From NCBI GenBank assembly GCA_031308135.1, contig JAHLJT010000631.1:154521276-154585275 (forward strand): a DNA stretch of 64,000 nt, written 5' to 3'. Positions within the stretch are counted from its first letter, which is position 1, and the number at the start of each line of letters is the position of its first letter. Made by a program: the position numbers and the translations under genes. Below are positions 21,645 through 32,480 of the stretch, piece by piece. This DNA comes from Acheta domesticus (lineage: Eukaryota; Arthropoda; Insecta; Orthoptera; Gryllidae). Below the pieces are notes generated by a model. The model saw nothing but the letters and a program-made list of their open reading frames with translations. It searched no databases and was not told the origin of the DNA.

Positions 21645-21998
21645 TTATTTGTTTAAAAAATTATCAAGGTAACTTTCAGTGTACTTATTTCTGTTAGTAC
21701 ATTGGGAGTTACATTGGAAGTTATCAAATAAAAATAACAAATTATAAAATAGGTGTTTGAAACAAATTATGAATAAAGGATTATTCAGTGTTATCAACAG
21801 ATCATCACAGCAATTCCTTAAAACATTTGAAGAAATTAGACAACCTTGCTTGACACTTGGCTTTTCGCATTCCTTGATAGTCACAAAAATATTATAAAAG
21901 CTTTTTACTCTTAAGAAAGCTACGTAAAGTTGTCCTTGCGAAAATACAGGATCAGGCGTATTACCGAACTGAGAGGTAAATCCATGCAATTCAATCAC
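21645..21998 (-). pseudogene. Helitron/PIF1-type helicase C-terminal fragment
   Basis: The minus-strand frame contains PVFSQGQLYVAFLRVKSFYN, close to the conserved last helicase motif of PIF1-like helicases in Helitrons (usually SHGQLYVALSRV). Only about 60 residues are homologous; the rest of the helicase and any Rep domain are absent. It shows that a rolling-circle element lineage existed in this genome. The N-terminal part does not match a helicase. Confidence 0.6.
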
Positions 21999-22199
21999 CT
22001 CGAATATCAGAAATTAGTTAAAGTTTCAAACACTTTTGCAGATTCTGCACGCCTCTGAACACGTGGGGTTGTATTGAAAAGCGCCTGGCCGTAAAAGAAT
22101 GTCCAAGAAGCTCTCGTCCTGTAGATGACGGTGCGTTTGAGGCCATCGGCCTCAAAATTCCAGATTTTAAGAGCCCAGAACGCTTAGTTCAGGAGTTGA

Positions 22200-22400
22200 C
22201 TAAATAAATTTTAACAATGAGGCCCGAATGTTGCAGATTGCATTTGACGTGAAAATGTAGATGCCCTTTCTTTTAACAAATTCCTCATATTTTAAAGCCA
22301 AAGTGCAATTCGTTGCGTCTCCGTGAAATTCTCTCTCGTAAATTGGTTTGCCTGCAAGAGCAACGAAACGAATCTATTCCGTAAAATAATAGAGGGGAAT
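22200..22400 (-). repeat. Unidentified dispersed repeat U1, copy 1
   Basis: It shares an arrangement with 24,690-26,460 (interrupted) and 40,473-40,660: GGTTGCATTTG, then a TTTTAACAAATTC-like segment, CTCCGTGAAATTCTC and a GATTGGTT or similar block. In the minus orientation the copies can be read as a diverged peptide with EFHGD and CTL, so it may derive from a coding region. The family is not recognised. Confidence 0.5.
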
Positions 22401-24690
22401 TTGCATAATATAAACAATAAAACATGAGTTGAAGTAGCAGCATCTAGACTATACTATGCTGAGCCAACTATATTTCCACCTTTGTTGTTTAAGAACAATT
22501 TTTTATAAATTCCATCGAACATTAATGAAAGTACACAATCTGATTCCTGCAAAATTTTGAATATCTCCTTACACACTTCAAAATATTCTCATCTCTTGCT
22601 CTTACTGTTCGTAGTTGTGGAGAGACAACATATCCCGATTTCCGCAAGAATTTGTATGCATAAGGGGTAATAGAAAACAAAATAACGCAGAAGGCAGATA
22701 AACCAACCCTGTATCTGTAACACTGTTCAATGATTGATAAGTTGATGTGTTTAATAATAAATTTTTTCTACTCCCGTTGTATAATGCTGTCATTGGTTGG
22801 CTGCAACCAGTTGCATAATGATAGCCATTTCGATACAGTTTCCATTATGATACAGGTTCTTGACCAATAACTGAGGCGCTTACAAACCAAGTATTGGCAC
22901 TTCATTAATCATTAAGAATCGGTGCAGTAAATGTTTCGTTCGAGTGTGTACATTAAAATTGCATTTAATATTATATTATACTTCTCAATTTTAATTTCTT
23001 TTATAGTAGTAATATAGTAGTAATTTTTACGTGACATTTTATTTAAAATAAATTGGATCGTAATTTCACTTTAATCCTATTTGACTAGCGCAGTGGTTGT
23101 TATTGCAGAGAACATTTGAGTGACGTTATGATCTGAACGCAATCCGTTTTGTGTTATTTGCTGCTGCCGTATGGTTGTCATTAAAAACTGGCCAATTCTT
23201 TAGTTTAAAATATTTAGTGAATGATAGTTCTTTCTGGTGGTGTTGACGTTTTCAGAAATGAGAGAAAATGCGAAAATGGTGACGTGGGAATATTATTGCT
23301 GCAACCTTTGTAATCGCTCGCAAGCGCTGTGGTAAAACAAAGCCAACTGCGGGTGTAGGGTAGAGAGGTGTCCGCTAGGTGGCCTTGGCTGAATCTTGCA
23401 TGTCGACTGCCACGAAACGATTCAGTGGAGACATTTAACTTATAAAAGTTACCATAAGTCGTAGAAAAAGTACCGTATGAAACTCGATGTAATGGGTATT
23501 AATACACTCGTGTGAAGTTTACGATACTCGCTCGTACCTCGCTCGTATCGTAATATCACACTCGTGTATTAATACCCGTCATTACATCATCGTTTCATAA
23601 TGTACTATAAGTTGCTTGCACATATCTAGATATTTTACTAACCTGCTCAAAATAACATTTACAGCGCTGAATGTACTACGATAATAGTCCTTCTAGTTTT
23701 CGTGCAAACGCTTCAACTTTTCCAAGATTAACCTGTTGAAATTACTAATTTCTTTAGAAAAAGTATTATTTCCCATCCTTTTCAGTGCAATATCATGACT
23801 GAGCACGCTGACTTGAACATTTGACCGAATTATTGCTGATAACGAAAATGCTGGCGCAGTTAAAACACAAACCAAACCTAACAAGACACAGTCTTCTCTC
23901 TTAACTGTACACAATTGTCCATTAATTGCCAATATTGTTTCTTTCTTCTTTTTGACGTGGAACATCAATGATGCGAATAAATCCTGTCATTTTGCACAAA
24001 ACACGTTGTATTAATCGCATAGGGTTTCTTGAACGATGACCTTGCTTCCCCCTCTCTGGCCTAATAAACAGTTGAAGGCAATAGCTCGCAGCGACTACTG
24101 ATGACTATTCCAAATACATCGACACTGGCGTGAAACATGAACTATTTTCTGTTAAAGACGAGAACTTCAGTCCGTGATTTTCTCCAAAAAATCTAAAGAA
24201 ATTACCGAAGCAGGTGAAGATCCATCATAGGAGATACCTCGAACTCGTGAGAAAGTTAGGACGTAAATTATTGAGGAAGTTGCGAAGGGATGACTAATTC
24301 TCCAGAGATTGGCATTGCGTCATAAAATCTAGTGACCGATTTCGTAAGTAATACCCCCACTCTACCCGCATTTCTTCAGTCCATCATTCAAGAACAATTG
24401 CGCGAGTAGTACACAGAAAGCGTATGTATTAGATGGAGGTAATCTAAACCTTCTAAGTTTGACGTCACGAAGATAGCCAGCGGCACCAAGGGCTAAAATA
24501 TAGGTGGCCTAGGTAGTATCGATAATCGTACGAACATAAAGTAATAGAATGTCTAAAAGTATCTTATCCTTTAGATTACTGTATGAATAACGGAGCTTTT
24601 ATGTTTTTTACCTCAAACTTTTAAGTTTTAAAGCCCTAAAAAGCTTCGTTTACGAGTTATCAACTAAATAGATGCTGACAATGCTGTCGT
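22400..24690. other. No gene seen apart from a palindrome
   Basis: AT-rich with short frames. A 91-codon minus-strand frame at 23,693-23,968 has hydrophobic stretches but no homology I recognise. The foldback at 23,468-23,606 is listed separately. Confidence 0.4.
23468..23606. repeat. Foldback palindrome with arms of about 55 bp
   Basis: The left arm (AGTACCGTATGAAAC ... GGTATTAATACAC ... TTACGATA) and the right arm (TATCGTAATA ... GTGTATTAATACC ... GTTTCATAATGTACT) are near reverse complements around a short centre rich in CTCGCTCGTA. It looks like a foldback element or the fused ends of a MITE. No target duplication was identified. Confidence 0.7.
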
Positions 24691-24736
24691 GTGTTGCGGG
24701 TTGCATTTGAAATTACTATTTGGCTAAGTCTTTTAA

Positions 24737-26329
24737 GGGGATGTGTAGGAGAAATCGACCAAAAATTCGATTTTCTGTTTTTATCGTAATAAATTAGTTT
24801 GGAAACTTGGGAGTATTTTCCCAAATTTCGACGTTTTTCTGACACCAGGAAGTATATTTAAAATTTAAAAGACCGCGCCACCGTGCTGAGTTGCCACGCC
24901 CCCTTTGTGGGTCTCAACATTTTCTCTCTGCTTCTTGCAGGCGTTTTCTTCAGAGGACGCTGATATGGCTTTTTTCCATCAGGCAGTTGCAAATGGACAG
25001 TTTTAGCAGGCTTTTGGGTATGATTGTGGAGGGATTTGATTGTTTACGTAATTTTGGCTTTTCTGGAGTACGATTTGTGATTTTCTTGTCGATATATCCT
25101 GTCATTTCATTTCTTTCGCTGGTGACCAATAAGGGCGTGACGAACACCACGTGTTTTCACGAAAGTGAAGAAGAATAGAGCTCTTAATTTTGCAACAGAA
25201 GAAATAATTTATCTGATGTGGAAGAAATGATGTGAGCAGCATTATATTTTCATACTATGTCCATCAATGAGAAACCAGAGCACTGGTTGTATTGATAGAG
25301 TTGGCGTAAAAATAAAAAAAAAACTGAAGGTTTTAGGTAAGAATTACGACCATTAATACAATATTCCACTAGCTCCATGAATGTTTTCAAGCCAGTCTTC
25401 AGAGCACTTACTGATAAGAAACTTCTCAAAAAGTGTTGCCATGGTAAGACCCAAAATAACAATGAAAGCTTCAATAAACTAATATAGATAAGATTCCCAA
25501 AAAACAAATTAGCGTCGTTTGAAATAGAGTAGCTTCTTTTGATGCCGCTTTGACATTTAATGATAGCAATTTAGGGAGGATTAATGTGATAAAAAAGCTA
25601 GGCTTTTCTCCTGACATCTTTCTGTTGAACATTTTAAAACTATTGATGACCATCGAATAGTTATCCCTGATAGTGCTGTAAACAATGTCCCAGTTTGCAA
25701 TGAGAATGAAGAAAAATCCAAGAGAAAGCCAGATGCGTAGCTTGAGACAAAGGAATACGAATATCGAGGGTTCTCGGTAGAGTAATTTCTGAATAACTCT
25801 TAAAATTCATTTTCTGGAAATAGCATTTTTCTCAACAAAGGTACACTTTCCTCAGAAACTATTTATGATGGAACATTGTATATTTTTGTACTTTAAAATC
25901 AATCAATGAGATTAACTTTAATGGAAGGATATTTATTTTTATGAAATAATTGCTAAGTTATAAAATGTTTAATACAATTTGAAATAATTTTTTCACTGAA
26001 TTAAAAGTTATAAATTTTTCTCTTCGAAACCGTTCACCCAAACACAAAATGGCTCCATGTATTTATTTAGATATTATTGGTAATTACTTACTAAACATTT
26101 CAAGCTGATCACGCAGGTAGTTTTTGAGAAAAAGTACATTCAAAATTTTTATTTGTTAAAAAAATTATTACTCTACAGTTTTCAAACTTTTTCAGATTTT
26201 CTTTTTAAAAATGACGGAATATACCACTGTATTCCTGCAAAACTCATACTAAATTTCATTAGGATGAAATGAATAGTTTAGGAGAAAAAAATATTTTTCA
26301 GAAGTATGCATTTTTGCGTACACATCCAC
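24737..26329 (+). mobile_element. TTAA-flanked element with Kolobok/Mutator-type transposase remains
   Basis: The ends GGGGATGTGTAGGAG and (inverted) GTGGATGTGTACGCA match in most positions and are flanked by TTAA at 24,733-24,736 and 26,330-26,333. The uninterrupted U1 copy has a single TTAA at the matching place (22,273-22,276), which supports a TTAA target duplication. Inside is a degraded transposase C-terminus. The 1.6-kb element is inactive. Confidence 0.7.
25360..25740 (+). pseudogene. Kolobok/Mutator-type transposase C-terminal relic
   Basis: Spread over shifted frames, the plus strand encodes CCHGKTQNNNESFNKLI, then FDAALTFNDSNLGRINVIKK and LGFSPDIFLLNILK, matching KCVHVKTQNTNESLNNLIWK and FDAALVFNDGNIGRKRV in the better relic at 60.2-62 kb. 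This is the end of the catalytic domain (pattern HGKTQNxNESFN), in a family labelled Mutator-like in Pfam as I recall. Stops interrupt it throughout. Confidence 0.65.
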
Positions 26330-26469
26330 TTAAACAAATTCTTCATATTTTTATAGTCAAAATGTAATTCAAGTCTCCATGAAATTCTCTTTCTTTAGAG
26401 ATCTTATTTATAAAGATTGGTTGGGTGTGAGAGCCGCGAAAGGAAGGATACTACAGAAATAATATAGGA

Positions 26470-27380
26470 GACGATATTTTCTTACTTGTTCTTGGGCAGC
26501 CGTACGTTTTGGAAAACCGTTCTTGAGTTTTTGTTCAACAGCATTTTTCTGCTGCAGACCATTGTTTGTTACGAATTACAACTCATTTAATGGGCAAATA
26601 TGTGTTGAATTAAAGATATTTGCTATCCTACGTGGACTACCTTCTCTCGTTCTGACGTGTTCCTTTCGATTACGTTCACATACTGCAAGGGAATACAGGA
26701 TAGAAAATAGATGAAGTAAGCGAACTCTTTCCCTCCAACGCTCATCCATGCGTTCTCTGATGTTCTTGTGTGGTCCGATAGTCCTCCTAGAACGAACGCA
26801 TTTGCTGCCTGAGTGCGCCTATTCTCTTCCTGATGTATGCCCCGAAGCGGTTTCTTCCGAGACTGGAATGTTAATGTTCCGTCCGGGGCGCCAACGTTTC
26901 TTCGAAAAACACTTAAATCAACTTGAAAAGGCTTGAATCTTATCTAAAATTTCCCGTCGGTTGTATGCGTGAAGCGTAAGCCTTCTTTCAGAATATAAGA
27001 TTTTAGTGAGCGCCCCTTTTTTTTCCCTTCGGCTCCGCGCCTTTCATCCGGTTGTTCCTTGTGAAGGGCGACTGCACCCAATGGATTATCCCTGAGCGGA
27101 AGACGGTGTAAGGCACGCTCCTCCGTCACGCCAATCTCCGCTCTCGTCAGGGGACAGTGTTCGGTGAACTAGAAAGAGCTCATTAAGTACAGGGATGAAA
27201 GGTGCTCTTATGAAGCGAACGGAGTCGACACCGTCCTCGGCGCACAAGTTTGGGAGACCGCGGAAGGCGCTGCCAGACCACAACGACACGTACAGCTGTC
27301 TTCCATGTTGACAAACAAAACAGCATAGGTACTGAATGGAAGGTTTCAATGTCGCGTGCACTCAGCATAGAAAACAGACT
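26470..27380. other. No gene seen; somewhat GC-richer in the second half
   Basis: At 26,940-27,300 GC content rises and short frames occur on both strands without recognisable domains. It may be an unrecognised repeat. Confidence 0.35.
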
Positions 27381-27475
27381 TCGTGAGTTGTATGTGATAG
27401 TTGATGTGATATGTGAGTTGATGTATGTGATAGTTGATGTGATTCGTGAGTTGTATGTGATATGTGATAGTTGAT
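27380..27475. repeat. Degenerate tandem repeat of GTGATAGTTGATGTGAT-like units
   Basis: Units built from GTGA, GTTG and TATGT recur about five times with small variations. Confidence 0.8.
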
Positions 27476-27502
27476 CAAATGAGCTACAAAGAGACAATCA
27501 AA

Positions 27503-27523
27503 CATACATACATACATACATAC
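27503..27523. repeat. CATA microsatellite
   Basis: Five or so CATA units directly precede the mariner terminus, which may have used a TA within them as its target. Confidence 0.85.
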
Positions 27524-28412
27524 GAAGGGCGGTCGAAAAGTTTCTAGCCCGAGGTAATTTCTGGAATATCTAGTACAACCGACTTTAACAGCGTATGTTA
27601 GGGTTCTTATTAGATGTGCAAGTCAAATTTCGAGAGCCCAGCTTCATTAGTTTTCCCGCTAGAATTCGCTGAATATCATTATGCAAGTAAAATGGCGAGT
27701 ATTGAGAGAATCAAGAACCGTGCCGTCATTGAATATCTCCATTTGAAGGGGAATGTCGCCGAAGGAAAATATAGAGGACTCGCAGAAGACACTTGGGGAC
27801 AGTGCATCGTCTTATGAGACAGTGAAAAACTGGGTGGCCACCTTCAAACGAGGAAGAACAAGTGTGGAAATGAGCCAAGGAGTGGCAGGCCCATCTCCGT
27901 TGTCACAGATGAGAAAGTGACTGCAGTTCACTATCTGATAATGCAGGATCGCCGAACAACATTGCAGCACATTGAGTTACATTTAGAATCTTCCAACTGG
28001 GCACATTACATTATTGTGGATATTTTGGGAATGTGAAAAGTTTCTTCCCGATGGGTCCCGAAAGGTCTGAATGCATTTCAGAAAAGGGAATGAGTGCTTT
28101 GCTGTGAAGAAATCTTCCGCCATTTTGAAGCGGATTAAGACTTTTCTTGGAAGATACATAACAATGGATGAAATGTGGGTTCACCACTTTGATTCTGAGG
28201 CAAAGCAACAGTAGCAACAATGGATGAATCTTTCATTCCCTACCCCCAAAAAAATTCGAAATTCGTATGCAGAAATCAGCCGGGAAAGTGATGGCATCTG
28301 TTTTCTGGGAAGCAGAAGGGGTAATTATGGTAGATTTCCTACAGACGGGCGTAACCATAATGTATCGTACTATTGCACCCTCCTCTGACATTTGAGGGAA
28401 GAGCTAAAGAAA
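27523..28412 (+). pseudogene. mariner transposon relic, truncated by a Helentron-like insertion
   Basis: It begins with a mariner-like inverted terminus CGAAGGGCGGTCGAAAAGTT. The decayed frame starts MASIERIKNRAVIEYLHLKG and continues through SSYETVKNWVATFKRGRTS (helix-turn-helix region), MQDRRTTLQHIE, YITMDEMWVHHFDSEAK (catalytic Asp region, normally DE[TM]W) and LLRHLREELKK, where the sequence switches to the tail of a Helentron-like repeat. Several frameshifts are present. The catalytic domain beyond the second Asp and the right inverted repeat are missing. Inactive. Confidence 0.8.
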
Positions 28413-28800
28413 ACTAGTGGTACCACAGAATGGTACGGACTTTCCCGTATTAGTTTTCTAATTCCTTTGGTCTCGGCTAGCTATTCAGACATACCACATT
28501 CTCTTGCCAGCTGCCATCTATCGCCGCCCAAAGTATATTTCTTTGACACTTCCTTAATTTTTCGGTTTCCTAATAGTAGAACATAGGTATTATTTTAAGA
28601 ATATTAAAGAACAGTAAAATCTTGTTCTTAATGGCAAGTTTCTTTGAAAAATTTACAGCCGTATTTAAGAAAATGGCGTATGAGCTCTACTGTAAATGCG
28701 AAATTTGAAGCTCTTTTTCAGAGACAATTTTTGAGTTTTCGAAAAACATCATTAGAACTCTTTTGAAGAACATCAACTCACAAATACAATATTGTTTACA
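28413..28800 (-). mobile_element. Helentron/HINE-like repeat, tail part
   Basis: It starts ACTAGTGGTACCACAG, the reverse complement of the hairpin-plus-CTAGT terminus, followed by ACTTTCCCGTATTAG, the inverted copy of the head motif. The junction with mariner coding sequence fixes the end of the repeat to within a base or two. The orientation flips at about 28,800. Confidence 0.65.
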
Positions 28801-29172
28801 AATTACAATATTTACATTAGCGGCCATTTGTTAATATATTTATGAGTACATGTGCTCTAAATAATGCCAAGTAAAGTTTGCCCAAAACTCATCCTTTTTC
28901 TGTGAAAAGTAGCTTAAAATTCCGCATTTTCAGAAACACTCAAACGCCATTTTCTCAAAAAATGGCTCCAAATGTTTTCTTCAAACGGTTGGAACGGATA
29001 GTGCTAATTGCACCTGTTTAATGTGGCGTAAAGCTCAATATGGCGTAAAATTTAATGTGGTGTAAAGTTCAATTCGTATTTTCAAAAATTACACAAATGT
29101 AATTTTTTTGAAAGATCTCTCACACCGTTAATATGCATATTTCCAGCAATTTGTAAACAATCTTGTATTTGT
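28800..29172 (+). mobile_element. Helentron/HINE-like internal fragment
   Basis: Its modules (TTTACATTAGCGGC, GTACATGTGCT, GAAAAGTAGCT, ATTTGTGAGTTG) run in the plus direction, opposite to the neighbouring fragment, so two partial copies meet head-on here. Confidence 0.5.
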
Positions 29173-29870
29173 GAGTTGTTTTTACTTTCTCGCCTTACGA
29201 ATACTTCGTAAGAAGAGAAAGTTATGTAATCGTGCGTCGGGAAACGGGGAATTTTCGCCAGAAAAACTCTTTTAGCAGGGGTCTGGTAACGAAAAAATGG
29301 ATAAAACCTGTTGCTAAATTTAGAAAAAAAAATCCTTTATCTCGTGGTGTAGTCATAATTCATGATTTGTTGCTTCTTGATACTGCAAAATCGATTGACG
29401 GCAAAACGTCCGTCTGTCCGTCTGTGGTCAACGGTAGCGCCTAAACCGTTCGGCAGATTTTTTTCAAAATTGATATTCCCTGATCGTTTTTACTAGTCTC
29501 AAGGCCTCTGGAATTTGAAACCGATATTTTAGTATTTGAGGATACGTTACATGAAGCCCATTTTGAGATTTTCGAAGTTAAAAGAAAATGGCTCCAAATT
29601 TTTTGATTATATTTTGTTATTGAATAGTGCAAAGAACGTTTAAGGGAATGACGTAGGTGTCATTTTCGTTGATAGGCCCAATTTTTCGAAAATTGCAAAA
29701 AACTGTTTAAAAATTGCAAAATTGAAGATAGAGATTTTTGCCTCAAAAAAATTTGGTTGTACACAATTAGCACTTCAAATAAGGTCATGTACCATTTTTT
29801 TGAAAAACGAGTAGTTCTTGCGTAAATTGCGATACAAATTTACAAAAAAAACTTTCTAAAAAACCGCTCC
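29173..29870 (+). mobile_element. Helentron/HINE-like repeat, variant head
   Basis: It begins TACTTTCTCGCCTTACG, with a palindromic TTACGAATACTTCGTAAG and then GAGAAAGTTATGTAATCGTG. The CGTCCGTCTGTCCG seed, GTTCGGCAGATTTTTTTC and later modules follow. The head differs from the GTATAC type and recurs at 30,508, so it marks a subfamily. The tail is absent. Confidence 0.6.
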
Positions 29871-30144
29871 AAATTTTTTCTTTTAATTTTCTGCACATGT
29901 GTAATAAGGGATGGTAAATATATAAATAAAGTAGTGATGCTATAGAATGACACATACTTTCTCGCAGTAGTTATTTTCCAAATGCCGATCATCCGATAAA
30001 TTATTTGGAGTAAGCCGTTCACCGCTGCCTTTCTTGGTCATGTTTGAAGACCAGTTTTTCGTACGTTTGACAATTACCGGCTTCCTAATGATAGAACTGA
30101 TACAATTACGTTTTGACTAAAATATATGTAGGTAGTCCGCATGT

Positions 30145-30235
30145 CAGTCCCGTGACGCGGCTGGTTAAAGCGCCTTGGGGTCGAGATCTTAAGTAAGAAA
30201 GATGCCGAGTTCGATCCCCAGATGGGGATTTTAAT
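30145..30235 (+). mobile_element. tRNA-derived SINE head or tRNA-like pseudogene
   Basis: GCGGCTGGTTAAAGCGCC resembles the D-arm and A box of Ser/Leu-type tRNAs, and GAGTTCGATCCCC is a good B box. The ends CCCC and GGGG can pair. The intervening arm is long and irregular, so it is probably a SINE head rather than a working tRNA gene. Confidence 0.45.
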
Positions 30236-30504
30236 TTGATGAATGTGATGTTTCAGAAAAAAACATTGAAGAGTGTAGATACTTTATTGAAAATCATTTG
30301 AAGTACTTCTACTCACGAATAGAATCAATGCAGATAAATAGACAGGACTTGTCTGTTTTTTCCCGAACTGTATCTTTTAAACAATTTTTCAACTCTGTTA
30401 TTCTATTTCTGAAGCGTAAGACATGTCATATCAACCGTTGTTTAGTATATATCTGTATGAACTAATTTAAGTAAAATTATGATGAAATATTGAAAAAATA
30501 AAAA

Positions 30505-30700
30505 AATCGCCTTACGAATACTGCGTAAGAAGAGAACGTTATGTAATCGTGCTCCGGAAATCGGGGAATTTTCGCCAGAAAAAACTTATATAGAATGGTT
30601 CTGGTAACGAAAAAGTGGAAAAAAAATCTGTTGCAAAAGTTTTAAAAAAATACTGGTGCTATAGAATATCAGAGACTTTATCGGAGATCTTAGTTTTCTA
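30505..30700 (+). mobile_element. Helentron/HINE-like head, TTACGAATA subfamily
   Basis: CGCCTTACGAATACTGCG and AAGTTATG-like sequence with TTTTCGCCAGAAAA closely match 29,180-29,320. It is cut off after about 200 bp. Confidence 0.5.
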
Positions 30701-30894
30701 ATCTCCTAATTGATATTGTTTTCTGTTATGATTAATGTTCCCAGATACCTTCCCTGAGCGCGTAAAGGAGATTTTTTTACATACTCTGGATATTTTCGTT
30801 TTCTAATGCGAGAAAACTTAAACCATCATACTCCGACAGCAGAGTCCAAAGTACTTGGACGCACATGTGACAAAAGACCTGCTGACCGGACAGT

Positions 30895-31220
30895 TCTATT
30901 TCTTTCTCCTATTCTGCTATGTAGTGCATAGAGAAAGTATTGTATTTATGCAGTGAAAATTGCCGCTTCGAACGAACTGATACCGAAAAACTGAATTTTG
31001 TGCTCTTTTGTATAAACAATTTACGATAACGTACAGTAGTCCGAATCCATGGTTTGTGGAACCTTGTTGTCCATAAAGTGGTTTTTGGCAATCGTGTCTT
31101 GAACACAGATTTTCACGTGAAACTGTAAATACAGATTTTCACGAAAATTGATATTCCTAGATCCTATTCCTGATTGATGTCAAATCAGAATGCGCCATTT
31201 TTAAAAGTGTAGTTAGCTCT
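30895..31220 (+). mobile_element. Diverged Helentron/HINE-like head
   Basis: CTTTCTCCTATTCTGC, then ATAGAGAAAGTATTG, and later TTTCACGAAAATTGATATTC and GATGTCAAATC follow the head order. It is strongly diverged with no tail. Confidence 0.4.
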
Positions 31221-31282
31221 ATTCGAGAAACAAATCTGTGACCTTGGAGTCGTTTTTGAGATCATGTTAATGTCGTTGAGGC

Positions 31283-31434
31283 TTCCTGTAAAGTACACGT
31301 AAGCTTCCGCGGTTCGAGTTCATAACTTCTCGGCTGTCCGGGTGACGCCGCGTCGACATGGTAGGCGAAACGTCGGCGTCTATGCCAACGACGCGGCGTC
31401 ACCCGGACAGCCGAGAAGTTATTCCTGTAAAGTA
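31283..31434. mobile_element. Short hairpin element with 13-bp target duplications
   Basis: TTCCTGTAAAGTA occurs at 31,283-31,295 and 31,422-31,434. The insert between them contains a B-box-like GGTTCGAGTTC (31,311-31,321) and a perfect inverted repeat of 34 bp: 31,322-31,355 and 31,389-31,422, whose inner arm sequence includes GGTGACGCCGCG. The 33-base loop carries GGCGAAACGTCGGCG. The long target duplication favours retroposition, so this may be a SINE-like unit with a structured body; a foldback DNA element is the alternative. Confidence 0.75.
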
Positions 31435-31439
31435 GCCCA

Positions 31440-32150
31440 AAAAATAAAGTAAAAAATCAAAATCAAAAATTGCTCAACCAGTAGCCATAATCCCGCACTT
31501 TAAGCGTTCGATTGATTTGAGCGGTTTTTTAATACTAGGAGTGCTTGACTTGTGAAAAAAGGATGAACTTACCTTAGGTTTTTTAAGGAATTAACGATAG
31601 GCTCTGTTTAAGTCAGCCTATTTATTCTGACGTGAGGTCTATCTCCGCATGATATTACTGTCCCAGGATTAGCTGATGCACGCCCGTCGAATGGGGGAGT
31701 GCCACTACGCTGGGTGTAGGACAATGACGCCGTTTTTAGAGCTGCCCGCCGTGGCTGCGCAGGTTCTCTTGACACCTGGCTCGGTGGCCCTTTTTGAGGG
31801 CCATCGCTGGGTAGTCGCAGTTTCACTCTAATAGTATTGTCCATAATTGTGTTGTTTGGTCTCTATCGTTTCCGCTCGGTTATTGTTCTCTCGAAATCCT
31901 TGGTTTAATTACGCACTTACATGTGTAGCATTGCGAGCCGCGCCGGCATGCCCCATCTCTTCCCGAGAATAGTTTCATCTCGTACATGACACTACTGTTT
32001 GCATCTGAATCGGTATCGCGAAACATATCGTCAACGCCAAGCACTCGTTCTACTCGCGTCTGTACTCCACAAGAGCTCAACTACAGTCCTTGAGGGTTTT
32101 GAGGTTCCAGGGTAAATATAAAAGCTATTATGTTCTTAGCAGGTTCATTA
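31440..32150. other. No gene seen
   Basis: Short frames on the minus strand (for example 31,608-31,844) have no recognisable domain. Nothing else is identified. Confidence 0.4.
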
Positions 32151-32480
32151 TTATTTTTCCTCTACATCACGAATAAATATCTTAAGAGTCGGTTGAATAT
32201 AAAATCTTCTCCAGGTTGCAACCAGCTACCTAAGGAGCGGATCTAGGGACTATCGGTGCCTCTACAATAGTTTGCGCAAAATGTGAGCTGTTTCAAATAA
32301 AACAATTTCTTGCACATCACAGTCTTTTAAATGACCTGGGAGTTTGGCAACGTTCTTACACAAATTTTGCGGAACAAATGCCAGAGCTCGTACGACCTGT
32401 GTTTTTACGCCCCACATTCGGTCGATCTCGATTTCCAAACTCTTGTATTTAAGACGTTTCTCTGCCTCCTTGGTTACGAC
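32150..32480 (-). mobile_element. R4/Dong-like LINE 3' fragment
   Basis: On the minus strand it encodes EAEKRLKYKSLEIEIDRMWGVK and, after a gap, LPGHLKDCDVQEIVLF and AHILRKLL, then the 3' tail ending next to an ATTATT stretch (32,150). It is the same family as 12,891-15,782 and is truncated inside the endonuclease. Confidence 0.8.

Larger units (their letters stand above)
24690..26460 (-). repeat. Dispersed repeat U1, copy 2, interrupted by a TTAA element
   Basis: The left part (GTTGCGGGTTGCATTTG) and right part (CAAATTCTTCATATTTTTA ... CTCCATGAAATTCTC ... GATTGGTTGGG) correspond to the continuous copy at 22,237-22,400. The element 24,737-26,329 separates them. Confidence 0.65.

Noticed and set aside
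30145..30235. Functional tRNA-Ser or tRNA-Leu gene
   Set aside because: The anticodon and variable arms do not fold convincingly; a SINE head is more likely.
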